The notes: generated by a model from the letters alone, not told the origin. Shown: positions 11,201-19,857, counted from the first letter of the stretch. The stretch is DNA of 64,000 nt from an uncultured Bacteroides sp. (GCA_948847595.1 CAQOGY010000002.1:1-64000); one strand, 5' to 3'. Made by a program: numbers and translations.

Positions 11201-12330
11201 TTGAAGAAATATAAGCCACTCTGAGTACCAATCCAGATATTTCCGTCTTTATTTTCACAGAATGGGCCTGCCACCTCTCCTGCCCCCGCTATCCCCGACA
11301 GATAGGCGGGTGAATAGTAATCGAAACGCTTGGTCTGCTTGGACATATAGTTGATACCTCCCAAGTTCGTCAATACCCACAGAGCACCTTCCGCATCCCA
11401 CATCATGCCGTTTATAGTCTGATCACTCAGACTTCGCGGATCAGCCGGATTATCTGCACGGAGGAAGGTTTTCGACTCGCGATTGAATAGATAGAGTCCA
11501 TTATCGGTTCCTACCAGCAGTTCATTTTCCGTATATTTCAGCAGGCTGCGAACCGCGCCGAAGTTCAATGAAGGAGCCACGTAATTTTCAATCGTTCCGG
11601 TTTGCCGGTTCAGTCTCCCCAACAAATTGTTGCCCGCTCCCAGCCATACTTCTCCCTCTACGTCCAGTACACAGTTGATTTTGTAACTATCCGGTGAGTT
11701 CACGTCCGATGGGACTCGGTACGATTGCAGGAATTTGCCGTTTTCATCGAAGCAAAGCAGCCCTTCCTGCAGTGAAGAAGCATAGACTTTCTTCTTATCA
11801 TGACTCTGACAGACATCCCAGACAAAGGAGGTCTGGATACTATTCTGAGTCAACACTTCGGTCTTGGGATCATAAATAAAAAGTCCCTGCCCCAAGGTGG
11901 CAATCCAGAGAAGTCCGTTCTCCGTCTTTACAATCTTCTTGATTTCACTGCTGACGTATACTCCATACTGAGTAGTCTTGTCAAAATAGGAGAAACGGTC
12001 CGTTGCCCGGTCATAGATATACAGTCCGGAGTTCGTTCCAACCCATATATTCTGATCTTCTTCAATCAGTGCCTCAACGAAATTATTCTCCAATGAGAAT
12101 TTATCGTTCAATACATTCCGATAAACTTTATTGCCCCGACCGTCGTAACGGTTCAGTCCGTCACTGGTGCCCAGCCAGATAAATCCATAGCTATCCTGTA
12201 TAGCACACCATACCGTATTATGTGACAAGCCATCTTCCACCTGATATTTCTTGAAGGAGAAATAGGGAGATGCAGACAATGGTTCGAGCCAGAAGGCCAG
12301 TAAAAGTATCAGTATCTTTGTTAACTTCAT
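8293..12330 (-). CDS. Hybrid two-component system regulator (HTCS)
   Basis: A 1345-residue membrane protein that senses a periplasmic ligand and activates transcription in one chain. Order of parts: signal peptide (about 1-20); repeated propeller blades of the type GFIWLGTSDGLNRYD (about 30-690); a Y_Y_Y domain (about 690-770); a transmembrane segment; a histidine kinase with H835 in LVHEIRTPLSLI and ATP-binding motifs DDGRGVP and GTGIGLAF; a receiver domain with phospho-acceptor D1127 in VIVSDVMMPEMNG; and an AraC-type helix-turn-helix C-terminus (NMSRSNFYRKIKALSG, ISEVAAQVGFTSSSYFAKCF). Such proteins control Sus-type loci, so it probably regulates the susCD operon and the GH43-like gene next to it. 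It starts only 23 bp after the EnvC-like gene, so it may be partly read from that operon. Confidence 0.95.
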   Translation of the reverse strand: MKLTKILILLLAFWLEPLSASPYFSFKKYQVEDGLSHNTVWCAIQDSYGFIWLGTSDGLNRYDGRGNKVYRNVLNDKFSLENNFVEALIEEDQNIWVGTNSGLYIYDRATDRFSYFDKTTQYGVYVSSEIKKIVKTENGLLWIATLGQGLFIYDPKTEVLTQNSIQTSFVWDVCQSHDKKKVYASSLQEGLLCFDENGKFLQSYRVPSDVNSPDSYKINCVLDVEGEVWLGAGNNLLGRLNRQTGTIENYVAPSLNFGAVRSLLKYTENELLVGTDNGLYLFNRESKTFLRADNPADPRSLSDQTINGMMWDAEGALWVLTNLGGINYMSKQTKRFDYYSPAYLSGIAGAGEVAGPFCENKDGNIWIGTQSGLYFFNTVTRELSEYHIGGVKSQKYDIRSLMLDGDCLWIGTYAEGIRVLNLRTGSIKEYTHSRGIPNTICSNDVLCMYKDRKGEIFVGTSWGLCRYNPDADNFMTITSIGSMISVGDIYEDMYNNLWIATTNSGVFSYNTLSGHWKHFQHEREDSTTITSNSVITVFEDNKGVMWFGTNGGGLCSFDPKTEAFIEFDSALPNKVIYSIEQDQTGDFWISSNAGIFKINPISKAHFRQFTINDGLQGNQFMARSSLKSSEGKLYFGGINGFNVFQPERFVDNSYIPPVYVTDIRLSYLNDEQEVKKLLQLGKPIYMADKITLSYENNSFTIRFVALSYEDPARNRYSYILKGVDKEWITNSENNSASYTNLPPGEYEFEVRGSNNDHQWNEKTTTLRVVITPPWWRSSFAYFIYILLLMGWIVWIAWRWNLRVKHKYKRRMEKYQIAKEQEVYKSKIGFFINLVHEIRTPLSLIRLPLEKLQEIEHEGKEAKYLSVIDKNVNYLLGITNQLLDFQKMENGALQLNLVSCDIKEIVNDVYSQFTSPAELKGIELVLTLPEQELVSMVDREKLSKILVNLMGNAIKYARTRIDLKLVTTDAGYEIYVSDDGRGVPDAQKGKIFEAFYQMPDDKVATATGTGIGLAFAKSLAEAHQGSLRLEDNEPQGSSFILSLPLNEKKAEEAADIVEVHSENEGSAENIPSEFSGKKFTVLLVEDNVELLNLTRDSLVAWFRVLKAPNGRAALEILEQESVDVIVSDVMMPEMNGLELCSKVKSEIDYSHIPVILLTAKTTLESKVEGLECGADVYIEKPFSIKQLHKQIENLLRLRQSFHKLMASLSGNANQASAELAMTQRDCEFVAKIQEVIADQLADENFSIDTLAEQMNMSRSNFYRKIKALSGMSPNDYLKALRMNKAAELIQGGTRISEVAAQVGFTSSSYFAKCFKAQYGVLPKEYVNQLSASDTAVESTPDADSTI

Positions 12331-12353
12331 ACTAAGTGTGTCTTATGTTTAGA

Positions 12354-13661
12354 TTAACGATTCAACCAGGGTTCCGGATTCAACTTTTCTTTCTCTCTGC
12401 GTAACTGGAAATGCAGTACCGTTCGTCCGTTATCCGCGCCATCAGAGAATATCTGTCCGATAGACTGCTTCGTACTCACCGTATCGCCGGATTTCACCGA
12501 AGCGGAAGACAGATTACAGTAAACGGAAATATAATTACCATGCCGGATGAGGACGTTAAATAGTCCGTTCAACTGGAACACGGCTGCTACCTTACCATCA
12601 AAGATGGCACGGGCTTGTGCTCCCGGCTTTCCTTGAATATCAATTCCTTTATTGTCCAGCTTCACATTACGGAGTCCTTCAACGGAATACTGCCCATAGC
12701 GGCTGGTTATGATATAAGGTCCGGATATAGGCATCGGAAGTTTTCCACGGTTGGCAACAAAGCTACCGGACAGTTCACGATCTGCCTTGCTCATCGTAAA
12801 AGCGTCCAATGGCTCCGACTTCGGTTTGGCAGCCGTTCCGGTTTCGGAGGAGCCTTTGTCTTTTGTGTCCGCCTTCTTGCGGGCTGCCGCTTCGCGGCGG
12901 GCTTCTTCCGCAGCACGTTTGCGGGCGCGTTCTATTTCTTCTGCGATCAACCGGTCGATACGGGCATTCAGTTGATTGGCCTCCCGTCTCTTCTTGTTCA
13001 CTTCGCTTTGCAGACCTTTCTGTTTCTTTTGCAGATTAGCCACCAGTGTACGCTTCTCTTTCTCCTGAGCTTCCAGTTTCGCCTTTTCGTTCTCACGTTC
13101 TTTCAGCAGTCCCTCTTTGGCGGCTTTCACTTGCTGGCGTTCTGCTTTTTTCTTCCGTATCTGCTCCTGCTTCTTTAATATTTCCTCTCCCTGCAGACGC
13201 TGGTAGGTGGCATATTCACGCACATAACGCATACGACGGTACGTTTGTCCCAAGTTCTTGGCGGAGAAGATAAACATCAGTTTCTCTTCAATCGATTTAT
13301 TCTTATAGAGGTACTGGACAGATGCTTCGTACTTCTTCTTTTTCTCTTTCAGGTCTTTTTCAAGACTATTCAGCTGGCGGTTCAATGACACTAATTCGCG
13401 TTCGATAGTCTCCACATCGTTATTGATCGAAAGGATATACCGTTTCCGTTCTTCAATCTGTCCCGTCAGTGCCGCCAGTCCGTTCAACTGACTGCCTACG
13501 TCCTTCTTTGTATTCTGTAAAATCGACTCCGTCTCGGCGATCTGCTTTTGCAGCGCACCACGCTTACCTTCCAGCTCACGAATCAGCTTGTTCGATTGAG
13601 CAGAAAGCGGAATTGCCAGCCAAAGGCTGCTTACCAGAATTACAAAGAGACGTTTTATCAT
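12354..13661 (-). CDS. EnvC-like murein hydrolase activator, degenerate M23 domain
   Basis: Secreted 435-residue protein with a signal peptide ending near LSAQ, long coiled coils (about 25-260, rich in Lys/Glu/Arg), a low-complexity linker, and a C-terminal LytM/M23 fold (about 310-435: GPYIITSRYGQY, KGIDIQG, VLIRHGNYISVYCNL, VLHFQLRR). The zinc ligands look incomplete. The His that normally precedes GIDI is Asn, and the HxH motif reads VLH. This pattern is typical of EnvC-type proteins, which do not cut peptidoglycan themselves but activate amidases during cell separation. Its start overlaps the stop of the DUF4292 gene by 4 bp, so it is translationally coupled. Confidence 0.88.
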   Translation of the reverse strand: MIKRLFVILVSSLWLAIPLSAQSNKLIRELEGKRGALQKQIAETESILQNTKKDVGSQLNGLAALTGQIEERKRYILSINNDVETIERELVSLNRQLNSLEKDLKEKKKKYEASVQYLYKNKSIEEKLMFIFSAKNLGQTYRRMRYVREYATYQRLQGEEILKKQEQIRKKKAERQQVKAAKEGLLKERENEKAKLEAQEKEKRTLVANLQKKQKGLQSEVNKKRREANQLNARIDRLIAEEIERARKRAAEEARREAAARKKADTKDKGSSETGTAAKPKSEPLDAFTMSKADRELSGSFVANRGKLPMPISGPYIITSRYGQYSVEGLRNVKLDNKGIDIQGKPGAQARAIFDGKVAAVFQLNGLFNVLIRHGNYISVYCNLSSASVKSGDTVSTKQSIGQIFSDGADNGRTVLHFQLRREKEKLNPEPWLNR

Positions 13662-14239
13662 AATAAAGCTACCAGCATTTTCATTAATTCTTCCAAAGAG
13701 ACCTGACGGTATCTGGAAGTAACTTCTGTCGGAGTGATCGAAAGTTCTTTGGTCGAAAAATCATAGAGTTGTACTTTCGCTTTCTCCAGTTTGGGGATTC
13801 CCAGGTCTTTCCCGGATAGTTCAGTTTTTCCTCCGGGTTTAGAAGCGTCAGTCAGCAATTTCTCCAATTGGGAGAACTCTACGTTCTTCGATAATATTTC
13901 TTTCAGCTCTTTTTTGGTTGCGCGTACAAACCGCTTGTTCATCCGGTCGACGAATAATACTTCAGTAGGAGTCACCTCGATGCGTGCCAATTCCGTACGG
14001 AGAATAGGCATCAGCAAGGAAATCTGTACCCGTTCACGGCTCTTCATCTTCATGGTACCGCCCACCGACATACTTCCGCCTTTACTCGGAATCGTCAGCT
14101 GAAGTCTGGAAGCCAGATAGCTGGGAATAGCTGCTTCGGAAGCAGCTACTTCCGGCACCTTTGTCGCCGTCAGACGCTTTGAACTCTTACAACCTACCAA
14201 TACGACTGCAATCAACAAAAAATAAGCGATTCTTTTCAT
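13658..14239 (-). CDS. DUF4292 lipoprotein
   Basis: A 193-residue lipoprotein with cysteine 17 in LVGCKSSK. The remainder (GGTMKMKSRERVQISLLMPI, then VEVTP-like strands and PTEVTSRYRQVSLEELM) matches the DUF4292 family found throughout Bacteroidetes. The strand-rich pattern is reminiscent of LolA/LolB-type lipoprotein carriers, but I cannot prove that from sequence. It overlaps both neighbours by 4 bp (ATGA-type junctions), forming a tight unit with the TPR lipoprotein and the EnvC-like protein. This gene order suggests a shared job in envelope maintenance. Confidence 0.82.
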   Translation of the reverse strand: MKRIAYFLLIAVVLVGCKSSKRLTATKVPEVAASEAAIPSYLASRLQLTIPSKGGSMSVGGTMKMKSRERVQISLLMPILRTELARIEVTPTEVLFVDRMNKRFVRATKKELKEILSKNVEFSQLEKLLTDASKPGGKTELSGKDLGIPKLEKAKVQLYDFSTKELSITPTEVTSRYRQVSLEELMKMLVALL

Positions 14240-15990
14240 TCTGCAATGTATTTTTTCTTTTCTATTTTCTGTTTCAATGTTTTCGACTCACTGCCCATTT
14301 CCAGTGCTTTCTTCCAGTAGGTAAGCGCGCCGTCCACATCTCCGGTCATATAATAGATATCTCCGCAATGTTCTACAATCACGTCACTCTTATCGCCGCC
14401 CTCACTTTTCATGGCGTTATCGATGTAAATGCGAGCTTCTGCATAGTTCCCCTTTTCAAAGAGAATCCAGGCATACGTATCCAGATAAGTGGCATTGTTT
14501 GGCTCTGCCTTTACGGTCTTATAGCTCATTTCTTCCGCTTTATCCAGATCACGACGCTCTACTGACAGGTAATAGGCATAGTTGTTCAGTGCGCCAATGT
14601 TGGACGGATTGTAGACCAGCGCCGAGTCATAGGCAGCATAAGCCTCCTTCATCTGCTTCTGCGTATGATACATATCTCCCAGAATAGAGTAGAAATCCGA
14701 GACGATTTCTTTCTTACTGTCAGCCGTCGTATGTTCCAGCGCTCTCTTGCAGATGCTTATCACACTATCCGGTTTCTCCGCCTGATTATAGGCAACAGCC
14801 AGATAATAATAAAATTCCAGCGCATCCGGAGTCGCTTCAATACCCGGCTCGCAGACTTTGATAATCTGCTTATAATCTTCTTTTTTTACCGCAGCACCGA
14901 TCAGCATCATACGGGCAGCTTTATTGGTAGGGTCCAGGTCAACCACCTGTTCCAAGACGGGGACTGACTCCGACTCCATATTCTTGGACAACAGATATTG
15001 CGCATAAAGCATCGGAATCTGAGGATCATCCTGTTCCTGCTTCATGATCCGGTCAAACAAAGCGATGATCTGCGTACTGTCCTTATCGGCCTGTTCATTT
15101 TCCACAATCATCTGACGCATGACGCCCACTTTGGTATCAGGAGTCACCTTCTTATTCAGCAACAGTGTATCCAACTGCTGTTGGTAGAGTTCTTCCTGCC
15201 CTGTCTGTTTATAGTAAGAAGCCATCGAGAAGATAGCCATCGGATTATCGGGCTCCGCTGCCAGCACCTTCTGATAAACGTCATAAGCCTCCTGTTTCTT
15301 ACCATTCTGAAGATATACGTCCCCCAAGATGACTTGATAACGCATGTCCATCGGATATTCCTGCACCAGACTTTCTATTTCCTGAAATGCTTTCTTGTCA
15401 TCCTTCATCTGGAGGTAAATACGAAACTTCTCCATGGACAACTGTTCATTCTTGCCCATACGCTTTTCCAGACGGTTTAAAGTAGAGATGACTTCATCAT
15501 ACTTTTCTTGTCGGCCATACAGGTCCAAAAGGTTGAAAAGCGGGTCCTGCTTGGCAGGAAAACGTACCACCATCTGTTCCAACAGGGTGACAGCCTTATC
15601 CAGTTCGTTCTGTTGCTGATACAAAGATGCCAGTCCCTGACTATACCAGTAGTTATCCGGCGCATTCGCCACAGCCTTTTCCAGCGCTTCTTGCCCTTGC
15701 GGCACCTGACGAAGGAACATATAATACTGCGAAACCTCATAAAGCGCAGAAGCCGCATTCGGATGAATATCCAGACAATGCTGCAATAATCCGAAAGCGG
15801 ACGCATAATCCTTCTTTTCTTTCAGGCGCATAGCTTCCAGAAAGAAATAATCATATTTCCGCTGCTGTTCGGGCGTTAATGAAGACTGCGCCAAAGCGAC
15901 AGCTGGCTTTTCCCTTGTACTTTTCACCGTTCCGCACGAAACCAATGTCCATACAGCAACCAAAAGCCATATACTATTTTTCTTGTTCAT
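14236..15990 (-). CDS. Tetratricopeptide-repeat lipoprotein
   Basis: A 584-residue lipoprotein (cysteine 19 in WTLVSCG) made almost wholly of TPR units. Good examples are YFFLEAMRLKEKKDYASAF, ALYEVSQYYMFL, VILGDVYLQNGKKQEAYDVY, YSILGDMYHTQKQMKEAY and ALNNYAYYLSVERRDLDKAE. TPR stacks are protein-binding scaffolds; the partner is unknown. It lies 18 bp downstream of dut and overlaps the DUF4292 gene by 4 bp. The fixed neighbourhood with DUF4292 and EnvC-like genes suggests an outer-membrane or periplasmic assembly role. Confidence 0.88.
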   Translation of the reverse strand: MNKKNSIWLLVAVWTLVSCGTVKSTREKPAVALAQSSLTPEQQRKYDYFFLEAMRLKEKKDYASAFGLLQHCLDIHPNAASALYEVSQYYMFLRQVPQGQEALEKAVANAPDNYWYSQGLASLYQQQNELDKAVTLLEQMVVRFPAKQDPLFNLLDLYGRQEKYDEVISTLNRLEKRMGKNEQLSMEKFRIYLQMKDDKKAFQEIESLVQEYPMDMRYQVILGDVYLQNGKKQEAYDVYQKVLAAEPDNPMAIFSMASYYKQTGQEELYQQQLDTLLLNKKVTPDTKVGVMRQMIVENEQADKDSTQIIALFDRIMKQEQDDPQIPMLYAQYLLSKNMESESVPVLEQVVDLDPTNKAARMMLIGAAVKKEDYKQIIKVCEPGIEATPDALEFYYYLAVAYNQAEKPDSVISICKRALEHTTADSKKEIVSDFYSILGDMYHTQKQMKEAYAAYDSALVYNPSNIGALNNYAYYLSVERRDLDKAEEMSYKTVKAEPNNATYLDTYAWILFEKGNYAEARIYIDNAMKSEGGDKSDVIVEHCGDIYYMTGDVDGALTYWKKALEMGSESKTLKQKIEKKKYIAE

Positions 15991-16008
15991 TTTCTCTTTT
16001 TATGGTAC

Positions 16009-16443
16009 TTATCCTCGTCCTGTATGTCCGAAGCCCCCTGCTCCGCGTTCTGTTTCATCCAGCACTTCCACTTCCTGCCATACTGCCTGCTCATGTCTTG
16101 CGATCACCATCTGGGCGATACGTTCCCCGTCCTCGATCACAAAAGGTTCGGAGGAAAGGTTGACCAGAATAATGCAGACTTCTCCACGATAGTCCGCATC
16201 AATCGTTCCCGGAGAGTTGAGCACGGTAATACCCTTTTTAATGGCCAGTCCGCTACGGGGACGAACCTGAGCTTCAAATCCTTGTGGAAGAGCAATATAG
16301 ATTCCTGTCGGCACCAGACAACGCTGCAATGGCGCCAATGTGATAGGTTCAGAAAGATTAGCACGGATATCCATTCCTGCAGATAACTCAGTGGCGTAAG
16401 CCGGAAGCGGATGCTTCGATTTATTGATAACTTGAACGTTCAT
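16009..16443 (-). CDS. dut: dUTP diphosphatase
   Basis: Trimeric dUTPase of 144 residues that hydrolyses dUTP to dUMP and pyrophosphate, keeping uracil out of DNA and supplying dTMP synthesis. The five family motifs are present in order: AGMDIRA, RPRSGLA, GTIDADYRGE, GERIAQMVI and the glycine-rich C-terminal RGAGGFGHTG that closes over the nucleotide. I start at the ATG at 16443 (MNVQVINKS); an upstream in-frame ATG at 16479 adds 12 residues unlike the family. It is the first gene of the minus-strand operon dut-TPR-DUF4292-envC. Confidence 0.96.
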   Translation of the reverse strand: MNVQVINKSKHPLPAYATELSAGMDIRANLSEPITLAPLQRCLVPTGIYIALPQGFEAQVRPRSGLAIKKGITVLNSPGTIDADYRGEVCIILVNLSSEPFVIEDGERIAQMVIARHEQAVWQEVEVLDETERGAGGFGHTGRG

Positions 16444-16499
16444 AAATGCACATTTACTATTTAACGGGCGAAAATACACATTTTGAACTGAAAATTAGT

Positions 16500-16507
16500 T
16501 AAGTTTG
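16500..16507 (+). promoter_or_regulatory. Promoter -7 box of dgt
   Basis: TAAGTTTG fits the Bacteroides -7 consensus TAnnTTTG and lies about 60 bp before the dgt ATG. A TTTTG at 16481-16485 is nearer than the usual 19-21 bp, so the -33 element is uncertain. Confidence 0.5.
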
Positions 16508-16567
16508 CAGTTAAATAATGTGGTAACAACCAATTTGCAAATTGTAATCAGTGAAATAGTAAATAAA

Positions 16568-17920
16568 ATGATGAATTGGAAGCAACTAATATCAGCCAAA
16601 CGCTTCGGAATGGAAGAGTTTCACGAAGAACGGCAAGAGAACCGTTCCGAGTTCCAACGGGACTATGACCGCCTCATATTTTCCGCACCGTTCCGCCGCC
16701 TGCAGAACAAAACACAGGTATTCCCGCTGCCCGGTAGTATTTTCGTACACAACCGACTGACACACAGCCTCGAAGTGTCTTGCGTAGGACGGTCTTTGGG
16801 CAACGATGTAGCCAAAGCAATCCTGGAACGCCAACCGGAACTGGAAAGTTCCTTCCTGCCGGAAATCGGTTCAATCGTATCGGCCGCTTGCCTGGCGCAT
16901 GACTTAGGCAATCCGCCTTTCGGGCATTCCGGCGAACGGGCTATCTCTACGTTCTTCTCAGAAGGAAAAGGACAAAGACTACAGGAAAAGCAGCCGGACG
17001 GAGAGCAACTTTCTCCGATGGAATGGGAAGATTTGACACATTTCGAAGGAAATGCGAACGCCTTCCGCATCCTCACTCACCAGTTCGAAGGACGCCGCAG
17101 AGGAGGATTCGTCTTAACATATTCAACGCTTGCCTCCATCGTAAAATACCCCTTTTCATCGAGCCTTGCAGGCAAAAAATCTAAATTCGGCTTCTTTGTC
17201 AGTGAGGAAGAAAGCTACCGTAAAATCGCAACCGAACTGGGACTCATCCAGCTTAGCGAACAGCCGTTAAAGTACGCGCGACACCCGCTAGTGTATCTGG
17301 TAGAAGCAGCAGATGACATCTGTTATCAGATGATGGATATCGAAGACGCCCATAAACTAAAGATTATCACTACAGACGAGACCAAAGAGCTGTTGATGGC
17401 ATTTTTCTCCGAAGACCGGCAATCCCGTCTCCGAAGTACTTTCCAAATAGTCAATGATATCAATGAACAGATAGCCTATCTGCGTTCTTCTGTTATCGGT
17501 CTGTTAGTCCGCGAGTGCACCCGTGTCTTTCTGGAACACGAGCAGGAAATACTGGCAGGAACTTTCGAAGGAGCGCTCATCAAGCACATCGCCGAAGGTC
17601 CGGCAGCCGCTTACAATCATTGTGCGGAAATATCACTGAAAAGAATTTATCGTTCGCAAGATGTACTGGACATCGAGTTGGCAGGCTTCCGCATCATCAG
17701 CACTTTGCTGGAATTGATGGTGGACGCTGTCACCCTGCCGGGAAAAGAAAAGGCTTACTCCGAGCTTTTAACCAACCGGGTTTCCGACCAATATAATATA
17801 AAATCGCCCGTACTCTACGAAAGAATACAGGCGGTACTTGATTATATATCTGGAATGACCGATGTCTTCGCACTCGATCTTTATCGGAAAATTAATGGCA
17901 ACAGCCTTCCTGCGGTGTAA
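16568..17920 (+). CDS. dgt: dGTP triphosphohydrolase-like protein
   Basis: HD-domain nucleotide triphosphohydrolase of 450 residues, expected to convert dGTP (or other dNTPs) to the nucleoside and triphosphate. The HD motif is in AACLAHDLGNPPFGHSGE, preceded by the conserved FRRLQNKTQVF and HNRLTHSLEVS, and followed by HFEGNANAFRIL. I use the ATG at 16568 (or 16571, MNWKQLISAKRF). The frame is open further upstream to a TTG at 16505, but that lies on the promoter. The 3' end overlaps the convergent glsB-like gene by 29 bp. The product sits opposite dut, so two dNTP-pool genes are divergently arranged. Confidence 0.93.
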   Translation: MMNWKQLISAKRFGMEEFHEERQENRSEFQRDYDRLIFSAPFRRLQNKTQVFPLPGSIFVHNRLTHSLEVSCVGRSLGNDVAKAILERQPELESSFLPEIGSIVSAACLAHDLGNPPFGHSGERAISTFFSEGKGQRLQEKQPDGEQLSPMEWEDLTHFEGNANAFRILTHQFEGRRRGGFVLTYSTLASIVKYPFSSSLAGKKSKFGFFVSEEESYRKIATELGLIQLSEQPLKYARHPLVYLVEAADDICYQMMDIEDAHKLKIITTDETKELLMAFFSEDRQSRLRSTFQIVNDINEQIAYLRSSVIGLLVRECTRVFLEHEQEILAGTFEGALIKHIAEGPAAAYNHCAEISLKRIYRSQDVLDIELAGFRIISTLLELMVDAVTLPGKEKAYSELLTNRVSDQYNIKSPVLYERIQAVLDYISGMTDVFALDLYRKINGNSLPAV

Positions 17921-18905
17921 CTACCTTAGGAGTAAACACCCCTTCGCTCTCACAAGGCATTTTCAGCGCATCCGGATGACTTTCTATAAAGGTCTGGATG
18001 TGCCGAATTCGCTTGTCTTCAAGGATTTCATCTACAGCAATCAGGATACCGGTCTCTTCCACGTCACCAAACTCATAGTTGATAGCCGTCCCGAACATAC
18101 GCATGGTAGGGCTTAAACTCATATAGGCATTGACCAGCGGCGGGATATTATAACCCAGCTTGCGAATCTCCGTATTCAATATCTTATAATCCTCTTTAAA
18201 GGTATCCTTGCAGAACAACGTTCTCAGTTCCTCGTCGGAAGTTTCCAGAATCAGCGGTTCCATCGGTGTAACCAGCTCTTCCCGATCATTAAAATGCTTC
18301 TTAAGGAAGTACAGAATCATGTCGCGTCCACGACGATGATAGCTGGGATACATAGTCACCTTGCCAAAGAAGTACTTCACATTCGGCATCACCACTGTCA
18401 GCGCTCCCAATCCGTCCCACAGATTATCCAACGCAAACAGACCTTTACTGCCGGCACGTGTAGACTGATATTCCAGCGTCACAAAAGAGCGTCCCAACTC
18501 AATGGTCTGAGGCAGATATTCCTTTATAAACGCATCCGAGAAATGAAACATGTGAGAAGTAGCCAGAATCGGAGCCCCCGCTTCGTCAAAGCGCACATCC
18601 GTTCCAAGCAAATACCGGTAACCACCTAATATTTCTTCCGCCTCCGGATTCCATACGATCAACTGCTTATATGGGTGTTCCATCGTGTCGTATTCGTCGA
18701 TATCCATCGACAGGCCCGTTCCTCCACCCGCAGCACGAAAGGCAATTTCTCTTAAACGACCAATTTCACGCATCACATTAGGTGCATTCTGATGGGTAAT
18801 AATATAAATCTGATTATTACTTTTATTGGTCATTCGCAAGCGTCTATCTTCCGTCAACTCTGCTTTCAGCAGTTCTTTGCTCACCGGTTTAATAATCTCT
18901 TCCAT
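17892..18905 (-). CDS. glsB: GlsB-like N-acyltransferase (glycine lipid synthesis)
   Basis: A 337-residue GNAT-fold acyltransferase of the hemolysin-like/ornithine-lipid N-acyltransferase type. Recognisable stretches are REIAFRAAGGGTGLSMDIDE, LGGYRYLLGTDV, TIELGRSFVTLEYQ, LFALDNLWDGLGAL and VTMYPSYHRRGRDMILYFL. In B. thetaiotaomicron a similar gene (glsB) N-acylates glycine with a 3-hydroxy fatty acid, giving commendamide, and the partner glsA adds the second acyl chain. The companion gene here is 24 bp upstream on the same strand, which supports this assignment. The gene symbol is given by family and pairing, not by alignment. Its 3' end overlaps dgt tail to tail. Confidence 0.82.
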   Translation of the reverse strand: MEEIIKPVSKELLKAELTEDRRLRMTNKSNNQIYIITHQNAPNVMREIGRLREIAFRAAGGGTGLSMDIDEYDTMEHPYKQLIVWNPEAEEILGGYRYLLGTDVRFDEAGAPILATSHMFHFSDAFIKEYLPQTIELGRSFVTLEYQSTRAGSKGLFALDNLWDGLGALTVVMPNVKYFFGKVTMYPSYHRRGRDMILYFLKKHFNDREELVTPMEPLILETSDEELRTLFCKDTFKEDYKILNTEIRKLGYNIPPLVNAYMSLSPTMRMFGTAINYEFGDVEETGILIAVDEILEDKRIRHIQTFIESHPDALKMPCESEGVFTPKVVTPQEGCCH

Positions 18906-18929
18906 ATTCTTGTTATAGTGTTCTATCAG

Positions 18930-19748
18930 TTACAGTTTATATACAATGTCCTTCACATACTCCGCCCACTGCGCAGGAGTCTTCGATTTATCGAAAGTCT
19001 GCCAGGGAATCGGTTTTCCAAAAGTGACAGTAAAGGTTTTGTGGCGGTTCTTAAACATCTCGTCCGCCAGATACAGCATAGCAATATTGAATTTAATACC
19101 CAGTGCCTTACAAACATTCGCCAGATTGTAGAAGAAATCAGAGTTTCTGCCACCAAAATGAACGGGAACTACGTCTCGCTTCGCCTGTATGCTTTTTATA
19201 ATGAATGTCTTCTTCCATTCCAGATCACGGATCACTCCGTTCTGACGCCGCGAGCAAAGTCCCGCAGGAAACATGATCATCTGGTCGTCGGACTGGAACC
19301 CGGCTTCCACCATCTTGGGAAAGTCCTTAGCCTGCTTTCCTGTCTTATTGATAGGAACACAAAGTGGGGCCAAACCGCGAAGGTTCATCAGCAGGTCATT
19401 CACCAGATACTTTACTTTCCCGTCATAATGGCGCCCCAGCACATAGCCTAGAGCCACTCCATCCTGTCCTCCCAGCGGGTGATTGGACACAAAGGTATAC
19501 AATCCTTCTTTCGGCAGGTTCTCTATACCTTTCACCTCCACTTTCGCATCAAGGAACTCCATGCATGCTTCAAGGAAATCCACTCCCAGTTTATCTTTCG
19601 ATTCATTCAGGAACACATTAATCTCGTCCTGATGAACTATTTTCTTCAGATAAGAAACCACAAACTTAGGGATGTACTTATATTGCTTCGGAGCTTTCGT
19701 CCGAAGTATCTTATCGACATCGATTAAAAATAAAGAGTCATCAGTCAT
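18930..19748 (-). CDS. glsA: GlsA-like O-acyltransferase (PlsC family)
   Basis: A 272-residue lysophospholipid-type acyltransferase. The catalytic region reads FVSNHPLGGQDGVALG, an H-x5-D arrangement common in this Bacteroidetes branch instead of the usual H-x4-D. A later block, MFPAGLCSRRQ, corresponds to the acceptor-binding motif. I start at the ATG at 19748 (MTDDSLFLIDVDK); the frame is open for 37 more codons upstream, but they look unlike coding sequence and cover a promoter. It would add the second, ester-linked acyl chain in glycine lipid synthesis. Transcription probably starts near 19766 on the minus strand and runs on into the glsB-like gene. Confidence 0.82.
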   Translation of the reverse strand: MTDDSLFLIDVDKILRTKAPKQYKYIPKFVVSYLKKIVHQDEINVFLNESKDKLGVDFLEACMEFLDAKVEVKGIENLPKEGLYTFVSNHPLGGQDGVALGYVLGRHYDGKVKYLVNDLLMNLRGLAPLCVPINKTGKQAKDFPKMVEAGFQSDDQMIMFPAGLCSRRQNGVIRDLEWKKTFIIKSIQAKRDVVPVHFGGRNSDFFYNLANVCKALGIKFNIAMLYLADEMFKNRHKTFTVTFGKPIPWQTFDKSKTPAQWAEYVKDIVYKL

Positions 19749-19772
19749 TCTTTTCAAATAAAAATGATGCCA

Positions 19773-19804
19773 CAAAATTAACGGTTCTTTTTTATTAATC
19801 GCAA
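19773..19804 (-). promoter_or_regulatory. Promoter of the glsA-glsB operon
   Basis: On the minus strand TAATTTTG (19780-19773) fits TAnnTTTG, and TTG (19804-19802) lies 21 bp upstream. Both spacing and direction fit the glsA ATG at 19748. Confidence 0.6.
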
Positions 19805-19857
19805 TAATTTGCCAGAAAATGCAGGATTTAAGTTTGCAACTTGAAAAAAGAACACCC

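Noticed and set aside
12615..13178. Long plus-strand frame opposite the EnvC-like gene
   Set aside because: It mirrors the coiled-coil gene and is rich in Phe/Leu/Cys with no start signal, a shadow of the minus-strand gene.
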